From Galaxea fascicularis (Eukaryota > Cnidaria > Anthozoa > Scleractinia > Euphylliidae), in assembly GCA_948470475.1 (NCBI GenBank), contig OX419345.1, forward strand, positions 4,440,033 to 4,504,032: a stretch of DNA of 64,000 nt, read 5' to 3'. Each line of letters opens with the position of its first letter. Positions within the stretch are counted from its first letter, which is position 1. Of this stretch, positions 21,058-34,551 are shown one piece after another. The notes beneath the pieces are model-generated. The model was not told the origin of the DNA and made no database searches. It was given only the letters and a program-made list of their open reading frames with translations. Both the position numbers and the translations under genes were made by a program.

Positions 21058-22527
21058 TTAGTTAAATGAAAAGCGTTCGTTAATACCGTGGGGATTAAGG
21101 GTGCCGATTTGGAAGATGAATTTTTGTTCCAGATTCTTGCGGCTTTCCGTCGTACCTTGATGTAGGGAAAGGCCGCAGATAGCCATGTGTTGTTTGGAGT
21201 GGTTAGGGAGATTAAAATGACGAGCGACTGGCTTAGATGCATCCTTGTCATTCTTCTCAACATCGCGAAGGTGTTCGCGGAATCGGTCGCCTAGTCGTCT
21301 TCCTGTCTCGCCAATGTATAATTTATTGCATAACGTGCAGGTTAGGCAATAAATGACATTTGCGGAGGTACACGTGAAACGATCAGTGATCTTAACAGAT
21401 CGCTTAGGTCCCGATATTTTGCTAGTGTTAAGAATGAATTGACAAGTTTTACATCGTGAGCGCGCGCATTTGAAAGTGCCGGGTTGCTCGTTAGTTTTAA
21501 ATGCGCTTCTAACTAAAAAGTTGCCGACGTTTTTGTCGCGTTTGAATGAAATTAGTGGAGGTTGCGAAAAGATTCTACCAGTCTCGGGATCATTTTGGAG
21601 TAATTTGAAGTTATTAAGAATGATACTTTTGACTACATGATTATGAGGATGGAAAGTGAGAGTGAATGGAATTCTGTCGTTCTTATCCTTTTGTGACGTT
21701 TGTAGTGCTGACTGTCGATCAAATTGTTGGGCGCGATGATGGCCCGCTTTGACCACAGAGGCAGGGTAGCCACGTTTTTCAAAGAACTGGCACATCTCCT
21801 CTGATTTGCTGGAAAAATCAGAGTCATCACTACATAGACGTCGAAGTCTAAGAAATTGAGAATAAGGAATGGAGTTCTTGACATGTGATGGATGTGACGA
21901 TGAATACAACAAATAACTGTGAGAATCTGTAGGTTTGTAGTGCACACTGGTACATAAGCCGTTGCCACTGATAGAAACTTTGATATCTAGGAAAGCCAAT
22001 GAAGTTTCAGAAATTTCCCAGGTATATTTAAGAGCCGGATGAAAGGAATTAACGGAGGTTATAAATTGATCGAGTTCTTGTGTGCTAGATGAAATAGCGC
22101 CGATGCAATCGTCAATGTAGCGGCCGTAGAGTTCAGGTTTCGGGCCGTTGTACTGATTAAAAAATTGGTGTTCAACATATCCTACAAAAAGATTGGCATA
22201 ACTGGGTTCCATTCTAGTGCCCATCGCCACACCGTTAATTTGTTTGTAATAGTTGCCGGCGAATGAAAAACAATTGAGTGTAAGAACTAGTTCGGCGAGG
22301 CGGAGTAGTGTTTCTGAGCTTGGTTCTTTGACAGTACGTTGATCGAAAAAGTGTTTAAGTGCTTGGAGACCTTCGCTATTGGGAATGACTGTGTACAGAG
22401 ATGTAATGTCCATGGTGAAAATAAGTTTGTCTTGGCCGGAGAAACTGAAATCGCGGAAAATTTCTAGTGCGTGTGTACTGTCTTTGATGTATGATGGTAA
22501 AGATTTGACGATAACAAGAGTGGAATT
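21058..22527 (-). pseudogene. Penelope-like retroelement: reverse transcriptase + GIY-YIG endonuclease, 5'-truncated
   Basis: Minus-strand open frame from 22527 to a stop at 21058; the first ATG is at 22413, giving 451 residues. From that ATG: MDITSLYTVIP (1-11, RT motif A), GVAMGTRMEPSYANLF (61-76, motif B), YIDD catalytic box (99-102, motif C), FLDIKV (141-146), a Cys cluster KCARSRCKTC (315-324), then GIY-YIG nuclease motifs IYC (354-356) and LYIGETGRRLGDRF (365-378). This RT-then-GIY-YIG order defines Penelope-like elements. The N-terminal part of the RT is missing: an in-frame TAA at 22528-22530 marks the junction with unrelated sequence, as expected of incomplete reverse transcription. 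The remaining frame is intact, so the insertion is fairly recent. It is probably not autonomous. Confidence 0.93.
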
Positions 22528-22530
22528 TTA

Positions 22531-25070
22531 CAGTATCTGTGCCATGAACTTCCGAAAAATGGTGTTTAGTTGCGGTGACGACAGATTTCAATCCAATTAT
22601 CAACGGATAAAAGCATTTATGTGGGACGGAAGAGAGTATCATGTGAATGGAAAATGGACAATTCAAGATACATACACAACGGAAAATGCAACGTTACAAG
22701 AAAAGCTAGGGCATAGTTCAGCGACATTCATAGATGTTGAACGTCTTAAACCCTTTAACTGCCAAAAGTCCCTCATTTTCTCCATAATTATTTGGCAATA
22801 AATAGTCCGGAAGACTGGGCTTCTTTGCATAAAGGAATCCGATTGAAATGTCTGCCGCTTTGTGACACTGAGGGCTCAAGCTCATATGTCACGTGACCTA
22901 CATTAACAGTTGCTATGCGTGAGCTCCAATCTGGTAGGTTTCTCGCTCTTTAAGTGTTTTTTTGAGCAATTTTCCTCTGCAGAAGTCCCCTAGTCTCCTT
23001 CGCAGCCGTCTTTCGGGATGTCACGCAACGCTCCCCCCGTGACATCCCGAAAGACGGCTGCGAAGGAGACTAGAAGTCCCCCGGCCGGCATCATTAAGCT
23101 CGAATATGGGTAGAGGCCCGAAAAAAATATGTATGAAATAGGATCGGTAGAGTCGGTACGGGGGCAATTACCCAGAAGTCTTATCAGGCAAAAATAACCA
23201 AGAATGGCTGAAGCATGGCCGGCGACAAAAATGACGTGAAAATTTCCAACTAAATACCAAGGTCAGGCCTTGCAATTGAGCTTTGCTGTTAACGGGGACT
23301 TTCTCTCAACAAATTGACGACAAAGAAGGGTACCTTTCGGTGATACTTTTGGACGAAAACAACAAACGGTATTATGCAATGGAAATCGGGAACTGGTTTT
23401 AGGTTGCGATGAGTATGAACGCTATGAACACGTTATCATAACGTTGTGACTAAACTTCAACAAGTATGGCACATAAAAGATTTTCAATAGCAAAATAGAT
23501 GAAAGACCCTGGAACGAGGTTGACGGTGTCCCTTTCAGTTTAACTTTTTATCAGTGTTCTATAAGAAGAAAATAAAAAAGGTATAAAAGGAGAGGGAATT
23601 TTGAAGTTTTAGGATGTCATAACAATGAGTTACACTTGGTAAAAATAAAAAGCTGTCTCTTTTATATTTGGTAAGTTTTGGTGTTAAAACCTAATACAAA
23701 AAATTATGACAGTTTTGTACGATCAAAAATTAACCGCTTGCATCACAAAAAGGCGGGGTACTGCCCATGTAGTAAAATTGATCTACACAGATCTGTAGAC
23801 CGCGGAACCTAATGGAACTTACCCCTGCCCGTGGGAGTGGTCAATAACGTATGCATTGGAGACCATCTTTTTGCCTTGGTCGTAAAGTAAAAAACGATAA
23901 AGAAGGCGACACTTAAAGTAATTGTATGGGCCTTGTTATGCACTGGGAAGACCAGTACCGAAAATGTTTTCCTGTATATTTGGCAGATCTTCGGCACACA
24001 AGTACGATAACAGTCTCGTCGCGTGTTCACTGACCGTCAGCCACCAAAACTGAGTTGCTAGTCGCCAGTTTTCACGCACAAGTCGTACTCGGGTTCTTTT
24101 ATATTTGGTGTTGGTAGCTTCACAAAGCCAGCAAAGCTAAAAACATTTTCCATAAATTTTTTGTGTACTTGATTACTCGTTCTTTCAACATGTGATTTAC
24201 TCCCTAACGTGTCATCTATTTGTCTATCAAGAGGAGCAAATCCATCGTCTTTAGAACCAGTTGAGACCAAACTAAACGCCATACGTGGCTTGGGCGGCAT
24301 GACCAATGGTCACCCGCCATTTCCCGTGTTTTCACTTGTTACCTGACGTTTTCCGCACTTGCCACCGGGTAATGGTTTATCGCCTTTTAATGGGACTTGT
24401 CACTGGTTGCCCGCCATTTCACCTGTTCCCTGAACTTTCGTGCCCATAGCACTATATCCTGACAGAAATCACATTTTCTTGACTATGTCTTTTATGTCTA
24501 TTGCAAGAAGTCGTTTGTCCACTATACCAGCAAAGGCGTCCCCTGAGGAAAAAAAATGATCAATGATACCACGCATAACATGTTCTGTGAAGAACGTGGT
24601 TTTAAATTTCCCACGCAAGTCACTGAAGCGAGGGAGGAATAAGTCTGAGCCTCGTTTCCAGGATCTACGGGAAGGAGAGAACCTGGGAACAAGGTTGACT
24701 TTTGTTTTTGTGCGAAAATGAGCTGAAACAGATGTCATTTCCAAGTTGCTTTGGGCCTCTCCATCAAAGCGAGGCCAGGTGTACACTCTTTCTCAAGAAA
24801 ATGAGTTGTCAGCCACATGTAGCTAAAAATAATAGAGTGTTTTCACATAACGACACGGCAGCCATGTTGGTGTCCCAAAATAAACCTCTGGGAATTGCAT
24901 TCTATTTTGATACAAACAGCTTCTTTTGTTTGTTATGGCGGGATAGTCACGTGAGTGAAAACACTATATCCACATTCGCACGAGGACTCGGTTTGAAAGG
25001 GAGGCAGAACTGAATTTGGAAATAACATGTTAGTACTGACCACCGACCCACAGTTACAACAACACACAGG
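22531..25070. other. Intergenic region between the Penelope-like element and MK5
   Basis: No gene was recognised. The region contains a perfect hairpin (22990-23073), a short imperfect internal repeat (ACCCGCCATTTC units near 24310-24430), and a CCTGGGAACAAGGTT/CCTCGTTTCCAGG inverted motif at about 24652-24695. Minus-strand open frames at 24058-24306 and 24469-24786 lack splice or domain support. Confidence 0.45.
22990..23073. mobile_element. Minimal foldback element with perfect 36-bp arms and 9-bp flanking repeats
   Basis: The arm starting CTAGTCTCCTTCGCAGCCGT is an exact 36-bp inverted repeat around a roughly 12-nt C-rich loop. AGAAGTCCC occurs directly before the left arm (22981-22989) and at the right edge (23072-23080, overlapping the last two arm bases), which looks like a 9-bp target duplication. 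An 84-bp palindrome has no coding capacity. It is probably a Mutator-type MITE or a solo inverted-repeat end. Confidence 0.65.
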
Positions 25071-28000
25071 TTAACAGAATGTCAAAGTACCGTCCCAGGA
25101 CTGCTTGATAAGAGCGTCTCTGAGTCGCTGTGAGTAGGGGTTCAGCTGCACGGCATGGGACACAAGTCTTCTGAGCTCATCTTCAGGGGAGAAACTTTCT
25201 GTTTGAGAATAAACATCAAAAGAAAGGGGGTTTCAAGCACTTCATTAGGCTGTGCAAGTGTGATTCGATCACGTTATGACAGTTTGCACTGAGCGAACCA
25301 ACAAAGAAAACAAAGAATTTCTTTGTTACACAAGGACAGCAATTATTTTTCTGATACCAGTTTTATCCCGTCGCAAGAAATCTCTGAAATCCCTGAAATC
25401 TCTCCCTTTCTAACAGCAGAACCAGCAAGCTAGCTATCGCGGTGGGTTGGCTGGGAACTTACCACACTTGTTCAAGCAAACGAACCGAAAGGAATCTGAG
25501 AGAGAAACGTCATCCCCAGTTTTAACTCGAATTTTGCTCGCTCCCGATTTAGTTCGCGTCATTTCCCGCTCGATCTCACACAAACCGACTTCCATTGGCT
25601 ACGGGAAATTTAGTAAGGGCTTTCTGAAAAAAAACATGTTGTCGCACGTCCTCCAAAGCCCAATTTCCTTATCGTTGAAAACTTTATGTATCGTTCAACG
25701 CGATGGTATTCGAAGGCACTCTTAATATTATAAGTGATTACAAGTGGTATCATCTCCAACCTGTCGCGCCATCCATTGGCCGAGGAGGAATGGTGCAGAA
25801 GGCTATAACGTCTCTGAGCGACTTGATAGATTCGTCATTCTTGGTTCGATCCGCCTCTAACGCCGCTGCTTGGTTATTCCTACCCAAGAAAGAACTGCAA
25901 TCAAGAGAAATGGAGCAGTTTGTAAGAGAACAATAATCTTTTAAAAATGGATTTTTTCTGCAAACGACACACACAGACTCAAAAAATACCAGTTCTCCCA
26001 ACAAGAGTCGAAACCCTGACGACCTGCCGCTAACTATTTCGGATGGTCTACCACTGAGCTACGGGAGATTCGTGGGATATGTCATTTTATATACCGTACA
26101 GGTTAACGTTAATGGTAAACTTGTTTAATTTTTGCGAGTGGGACAACTTTTTTCATTCTATTCATCACCGTACTATGATAAGCTTTTCACAACTTCCATT
26201 TAAAGGAGTCATCAACACGAAGCCCTCGAAACTTTCCGTTTTAGCAGGATTGACGTCGCTATTTGCGCGAAGTTGACTCTACTTTTTAGATTTTTGCACG
26301 TTTTTAAGAAAATTATATGCGTAAAACATTGGCACAATTCAGTGGCGAAATTATTCTCACCCAAGCTTGAACATCTTTTTTCGCTTCACCAGTATGGGGT
26401 TTTTAGCTTTGGAAACAGACTTCAGCACAACCGCACGATCTGGTAACCTCATTTTCGTCAGCTGGGCTGAGTGTGCATTCATGGCTTCCCGAAACGCTTC
26501 CTGAAGTAATGGATAGCAACATACTGTTATGCACTTGCGCGTTTCCTGCCTTACTACTAACGCTGCATTTTGGTCCAGTGCTTGCTACATATACGCAGAC
26601 TAATATTAGTGCAGTGTGAGGAGGCACATCCTTGAAATTCTTGTCTAGACATTGGAAATAATCGCCTACGTTTCCACAAGAAAATTGCACCTGTCATTTA
26701 ATCACCACCCTTAAAATATACCGTCTAACTTACCCTCGTGTGGAAAAAAAAAATTAAAACTACAGATTAGTTATAACAAAATTTCTCAAGCGGGTTTAAA
26801 AGCGTGAAGAATGAAAGAAACCGAAACTAACCTCGTCTGCGACAATAATGGAGGGAGAATCTAGAGGAACATCAGGAACAACACCCTCGTTAAGCCAATG
26901 ATGATTAAGCAGCTCAGTCACTGTCATTCTTTGCGCTGGTTCCACTCGCAACAAGCTAAACCAACAAACAATCAACGAATGGAGTGTGACATGACAGAAA
27001 AAATATTTTTCACTTACTCACCAAGCTTTAAGTATACCGCCACAATTTCTCTCATCACGATCAAAACTAAAACACAGAGCATTTGTGGTTCTGGAAATTC
27101 GAAACAAACCGACCACTAAATGACTACTTTTTTAAACAAAATTCTGAAAGGCGTTCTAAACAGTGAACGCAAATTCTCTAGAAGTCCGATATGTAACGCG
27201 TTCAAATGCCAGCACCTACTGGTGTTTAACTCTTTACAGAGCCCTTATATGAGCATGTATATTCTCCATACTGCTCTCCAGACATTTTCTAAGGTAATGA
27301 CGCGGTGAATTTGTTAAACAATCACTGAAGACCTATGTTACAAGAAGAAATTAAACAATGTCTTTGTTTTTACTTACGACAACATTCAGGCGATATCCAG
27401 CAAGTTCGAAAGGCTATTTTATTTTGTTATGAGGATATCCAAGGACAACATTTTCCTGCTGTTCTAACTCTGAGAAACTTCTTCGTCCAGTTACATGGAA
27501 CATTCCTTCTCAAACTCATTAATAATTCATCAAGTTAAAACGAAGGAAATCACAACCGTGAAGGGTGTTTGGATACCCGGTCTTAATTAGCATAGATTTT
27601 GACAATTTTACTTCTCCGTTAATTCCTTAGTTTTTGTTTCAATTGAGAAGATATATCAAACACTCGAAACAGTGTTTCATCGGCCATCCAAACACCTCGA
27701 ATTCCGTCAAAAATACTCCGCTGCGCGTCGTATTTTCAACTCTCTTCTCGGTGTTTGCCGGGATATCCCGATGAAACACTGTCTCTCGTGTTTGATATAT
27801 TACATGAATAACCGGCTCCCATGGACAATAACATGTAATCCACTTACCTAGCTATAACGTCCTTTGCTTCTGCAGAAATCTTGGACCACTCCTTGTCAGG
27901 GTAGTCATATTCCCCAGCCATTATCCTCCGCCGCATTCCCTGAGACAGCTGTTTGCGAGGAACCTCTGAATAGAATGGCGGATAACCACACAACATGATG

Positions 28001-31000
28001 TAGATCACCACGCCCAAAGACCACATGTCGCAGCTCTGAGGAAGTGAAATATAGAAACATCGAGAAATTTTTATAACAGCTCGTGAAAGTCGTATTTAGA
28101 ACACTTATGGCCGATCCATTTAAACAAAGTCTAACTAAAGTGGTGTTCACATGAAAGCAGAGATAATTTCCCCCCTTTTATTTTCTTAGTCTCTGTAACA
28201 TTTATTCTTCTTATTTTTTACAAAGAAGAACATTAAGATTTAACGATTGTCCAGAGTGAATTTGATTCAGATTGCAACTTGTTCATGTCCATCGTTGAAT
28301 ACCCGGCACATAGACTTCAGTGAGATGATCACGCATCAGTTCAAAACGCTTTTAGCTTCAAATTGTACGCGTAATGAAAGTGAACATCATTCTACGTCTA
28401 GCAACATGAACATCTCTTGAGCACGTACAGAATTGATAATACGCGTGCCAAACAACTGCAACAAGTTGAAAGGGGATGTTGCATGTTTAATTCGGACTTT
28501 ATGGTATAACAACACATGCAAACGCTTCTTATCAAAAATAAGGCACTATTCAACTGGGTGGCTACATTTTAATCAACTCCTACCTTGTCATAAGTGTATG
28601 GTTTTGTTAGAAAAGGGAATCTTCCTGATTTTTGAGCACGATGAATTCTTTGCGCTTCCAATACCTAGACCGAACATTAATAACCACCATCAGTACCAGC
28701 TTAAAGTTACAAAAAGCACTACATTTGAACAGAAAACAAATCACTATTTTATAGGCACTTCTAATAACCTTTATATTTATCGTGAGGCAAACGCTAAAGT
28801 GAGGTTCCACATTCCATTAGCTTGCATTTGGTGGAAACGTAGGGAAAAGGTTCTACGCAAAGAGCCAAACGTTTTCTGCCAAAAATACATGAATAGTTAT
28901 TGATAAAAGATAATAAGCAGATACGGCTCATTAATCAGTCAACCTGTGGGTGTAGGAAGATCACTTGAGGTATAGTGCTAATCAACCCTTGGCATTTTCA
29001 TATTAACTCAGTTATTGAACCAAATAATCCTATAAGTACCTGAGGGGACACATAATAAGGGGTGAATTGTGGAGTCACCAGATCGCCACGATCAATCTTG
29101 GCAAAGCCAAAATCTGCAAGCTTGATTACTACATTCTGTTTACAAGGAAAAAAAAAAACAGTGCATTAATATCTTCCTTATTTCACTACCTGTTCCATTC
29201 CAGTCAGAAGTGAACCTTTTTTTAATGTTCAGAATGTGGATGAAATATTCGTGAAACTTCCCGCCAGTAAAAACTGAATGGTAACATGGATTGATCATTA
29301 CTGATTAACCCAAAGAGGTTCTAAAGTTTAACTAGAGGGCTGTACTCTAGCAGCGCCCAGTTGGGGACTTACTTTTGCCTTTGGGCGTCCAGGAAATATT
29401 AGTTTTTGCACCAAACTTATATGCTGGGCACCCTGGATTTGCCCAAGCACAGGTACGTTACAAAACGATAACACTGCAACAAAAACTGCACAGGAAAAAT
29501 GGAAATATAGCTTCTGCCTTCCTAGTCCATGATTTAATAATAAAAATTCACAAATAATTTGAGTTTGCGAGCAAGAGGATTTCTTAAACTCAGAACTCAC
29601 CTCACTTTTGTCCAGAAGAAGTAAGTTTTCTGGTTTTAGATCTCTGTGGGCTACATTAAATGAGTGGCAGTGGTACACAGCCAGGGCAATCTGAATAAAA
29701 AACACTAAGACAAGTCAGTAGGTTTTTAGAGCAGCCTTGTCACAAAATTTAAGTCTTTTAAAGACATAACAGTGACATACACATATATAGCAAAAACGTT
29801 TTCCTAATCTAGAGCATTTACAAGATCTTAGGTTTACAGTTTTGCAGACAATCATAAGCATAATAGGTTAAATGTAAGACTATTCTTTTCTGTGATTATT
29901 TACCAACACCAATGTTTTGTTGTCTTTGAGACAGAATCTCAATCAGAACTGCAGGGAAGTTATTTTTGATAAAAAGGCAATAATCACAAAACCTCTTTAG
30001 TGAATTTCACAGCCTCTTTCTCTGTGAATCTTCTTTTTGTTCTGACAAGCTCAAAAAGTTCACCTCCCTCCATCAGCTCCATCACCATCAGTATTCTGGG
30101 ACTAAAAGAAACAATGCAGTGGAAAGTAACCTCAACATACAGAAGATGTAAGTATTTTTGTCCTATGCAGTATTCCACATAGCTTTCTAAGACATATGTG
30201 CGACTTTGTGTGAGTGCCTGAGCATTCTGTATTATTTACCTGACCCTATAACTATATATTCTTGTGCTTTTAAGAATAGCTGCCCTACTTTTCTAGACTC
30301 TTATGATTATTTAGGGAAGTCAGTACTCATTCTTTTTCTTGTATTTATTAGCTAAACTAAATGTAACACTGGGTACAATAAACTTGTTGTTGTTGTTCCA
30401 GAGTCCAGGGGGTCACCAAGGATTTTTAAGGGGCCAAGTAGACATGAGGTTTCCCAAACTCTGAAACACATCTAGGTGATCATTGTGCCAGGTTAGAGAG
30501 CCAGTGTTCTCTGGTTTTTGACCCAAGAACCCATTGTTCTCTGTACCACAGCCTTAGTGGCAGTCCATGTGTGATTAAACAGGGGCACCCAATGAGAATA
30601 TAGTTCAAAACCACTTAAACATAGCATTGTTGAACTTATTTTAGTGTTTAAACAGTAGATATAGGCATCTTTTTATCCCCTAAAAATTTTTCATCTGTTC
30701 GGATTTCCTAGCTGAAAGTCTAGTGATCCGAAAATTTTAGGGATCAAAACTCACCTTTTCGAAAATTTCCGCCAGAAAAAAAGGCTCCCGAAAATTCTAG
30801 GTGACGTTTTAACGGTAAAAATCCGTTAAAAATGGGCAATTATAGTAGTTTTTAGATGTTCGAAAATCTTAGGAGAGGCAGGCAAGCAAGAAATTTTACA
30901 ACAAATATTCCGAAAATTCTAGATGTCAAATCGTCTTCCGAACAGATATTTTCCGAAAATTGTCGTTGGGTGCCCCTGATTAAACAAGGTGGGGATCACT

Positions 31001-34000
31001 TTTGGGAGAATATTAAATAAATAATGCTGATCCCAAATTGCTGACCACTGTGGCCAGCACGTTAAACTACCAGGATTTTTGTTTTTACAACCCTGTGATC
31101 AAAGATCTACAATGCAAAATTATTTAACTTACACAGGTCTCATTTCGCCAGGGAATTTAAAGTTGACAGCATAAACATCCACCACTGACACTATGTGGGC
31201 GTGGCCACTGCACAGATAATGAACCTTAGCCTGTAAAATACAACTCAGTACCTCAGAATGATGTTTAGAGAGTTGGCTGGTGAAAGCAACTTTGGATACA
31301 AAAGTGATTTAGACAGTGTGCTCTGCTGAAACAAACTTTCAAAACCATTGCCAAACAGAACTGAGTAATTTCTCTGCATACTATATATATGCACCATTGT
31401 CAAAACGATTTTAAGCAGCTGACTCTAGAACACTAGATGGCACTCAGAGTAACAACACCATTTTCTCCCTACATTATTTTTCTCTTTTTACCAGCAAAAT
31501 CGTGGCCAGTGAAACTAGGAAAGTAGCTGGTGATATCAATCGTAGCCCACGCTTTTGACAGCCCAGTATATGGCTGATTGAGGTTCCATAGTGAAGTCAG
31601 ATAACATTGATTATAAATTTCCCTCAAGTTGTTAAACTGTCAGTCAGTATCTTCTCGAACAGTCCTCAGGACTACACTCACCCAGGTGGCCATACTTCAC
31701 CAAGCTATAATGATAAGTCACTGGGCTTTAAATGTATCAGAATGAAAACCAAAAAGTACAAATCTATGGCTTAATCTTAATTCCATATATATTGAACCCA
31801 CCACAGTCTTGTGAACTGAAAGCACTTATAAGGACCAAGGAATATTTTTTATTAGTTCAAGATTAAAACTGAAACTTTACAGATGACTTGTCAAATTAGG
31901 TGCTCTACGCCAACAACAAGTGGCATAAAACATTGACTAATTTACTAATCAGGTTAGCCATGTGAGAAGAGCGGCACATTAATCACTTGCTATTGCAGAT
32001 TACTTGACTTGCATGTTATTTGATTTCTCACCTCTGTTCTAGCCTTTGGAGAATCAAGTAAACATTTAAGTGCAAACTGCTTTCCTGTAGCTTGACTTGT
32101 GCACAACCTACAGCAACATTAATAGCATCATTCGCAAATATTCTATAAGCCAAGATTGTGGTGTTGCAATGTGACTTACAGTTAAATGTGCCTATTAAGA
32201 TTATCCAGCCTGGAAAGGGAAAGGGGGGGGGAAGGGAGGGGAAAGGCAGGAAAAAGGCAGGAGTTTGACATTTTGACAGGTCAAATATACGAGAAAGAGA
32301 TTCAATTTTCTTGCCCGAGAGATCAAAATGACAGAGACAATTATTTTGACAGATTCCCTACAAGTGGGCAAATCTATACAAGAAAGGAAATCACTTTTAT
32401 TGTTCTACAGTTCAAAATGGCCATGACAATCAAATCCCCATCTTTTACCCAACCTTTTCTCCCATAATCCAGCTAAAAGGAATAAGGCGGGGAGAGCTGT
32501 GCAGAAACTTGGGAAAGAGATACATGTACAAAGCATATTCAAGATATTTCTTTTTTCAAGATCATATCATGCAATAAAAAAAGAAAAATAAAGAGCAACA
32601 TTACAATTTACTAGGGCATGGTTACGGTACACAAAATAAATTATATTAAAACAAAAGTGTTGACTAACAAGGCTGTGCTCTAAGAAAAGTAGCTGGGCGT
32701 CCAAACCTCTAAACCCTTAAAATCCAGGGTACCCAGCATATATGTTTGGTGCAAAAACTAATATTTCCTGGTCACCCAATGGCAAAAGTAAGTCGCCAGG
32801 GGTGACCAGGCGCCACTGGAGCACAGCCCTGACTAAGCATTAATTCAAATTGCATCTCACAAATATTAACGGCTATACATGATACAGAATTCAAGTGCAT
32901 GTTATTCTGTACCTAACTGGCCCACTTATACCAGATCCCAGTCTTCTACTCCAGTCAATGGTGTAATCATTTTCTATTGGAGTGCTCTGAAAAAAATAAG
33001 AAAACACTGGTATTTGTCATTGATCATTGGTTCAAATGTTCTGCCTGGTAACTTTATATAACCTTCAAGACAGCTTTTAGAAACTCAAAATACTCCATGC
33101 ATCCCCTTTACCAATGCCCGACAGACTGGGCCACAATTTCAAGATGTTCAACAGTACCCAATTCAAGGATACACCGTGTTAATGGAAATTATTGTTACAG
33201 GACATAATTATCGGCGGGTGATAATTATTTTGAGGCATAAGTTTCCAGAAATAAGGCTAATTCGTTCCGCAATATTTTCTTCCAACAAATACCACTTACA
33301 TTGCATCTTTAAGGGTAACAAATAAATCTCGGTATTTGCGGGCAACCCAAGAGGAGCCCGCAATCATAATCTTCATGTTGGTCAAAATGTAGCATGTGCA
33401 GGCTGTTATACCTGGAAGATTTCCACATTTTTGTGGACTTCCACCAAGAATGATAAGAATGTAAAAATAGGCAGTGCTATGTATGGCTTTAATCACATGG
33501 AGTTAACCAAATATGGCTAATGTATGCATGTGGGTACAAAGAAGATGCACATGTCATTAGCTATGGAATTTTCCATACCTTTGATGTCATAAGCAATCTT
33601 TATGAACAATGTGTCTTTGACTTCATCTTCAAGACTTAATATGGGTGAGTAGATCGTTAAACTATTTTACGGATCATTCTCATTTTGAGGAGGTGTATTC
33701 AATTAGTATTGTCATGTTTCTACTCGAAATTTACTCGACTTGAGGGCCGTCATGTTGAAAACATGCATAACTTCTGCCATTGATTTCGTTGCTGCACATG
33801 TTTATAGTCAAGTTCAAGTTCTGCCACAATTTGACCAAATTTGATCCCAAAAACAGCAATGAGGCATCCAGCTCAATTACCACCTGTTGCAGACAAACCT
33901 TTACATCATGAAATCAATCTCAGAAGTTCTGCATGTTTTCAACATGACGGCCCTCAAGCCAGTCTGTAGAGTATGACAAGAACACACATGAGTCTTTTCT

Positions 34001-34424
34001 TCTGAGCACTCATTGCACACACCAGAATTGTAGTATTGGTGGTATTGCACACTGTGCACGTGGCTAAAAATGGCTCTGCATGCACGAGATCTCGTTGAGT
34101 TCTCCCTTACTCTGGGCCCTCAAGTCGAGTAAATTTATGAGTGAAAACATAGCAATACTACTTGAATATACCTCTACAAAGTGAGAATGATCTGAAAAAT
34201 AGTTTAACAATCTACTCACCCCTATAAAGTCTTGAAGATGAGGTCGAAGGCACATTTTTCTAAACATTGTCTATGAAGTTGATGGTCTGGAAAATTCCAC
34301 GACTTATAGTACACTCAACAAAGTTACTCAATTCTGATTAGTCTAGAGCAGTACAATTAATCCCAAATAGTACTTCGTAGGAGTACCTATCAAGTAATTG
34401 AGTGATTTTGTTGAATGTACTATA

Positions 34425-34483
<59 letters not shown>

Positions 34484-34510
34484 AAAATCGGACGAGCACG
34501 CAGCGCGAGT

Positions 34511-34551
<41 letters not shown>

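Noticed and set aside
22379..22801. 140-codon plus-strand open frame
   Set aside because: It is antisense to the 5' part of the Penelope-like RT and continues into unrelated sequence; a shadow frame.
24058..24786. Two minus-strand frames (82 and 105 codons) with protein-like stretches
   Set aside because: No common splice pattern or domain. The second runs across a CCTGGGAACAAGG-type repeat, so it is probably not coding.
28433..28903. 156-codon plus-strand open frame
   Set aside because: It overlaps, in antisense, MK5 exon 8 (28584-28664), which has good splice sites and clear homology. The plus frame has no domain.
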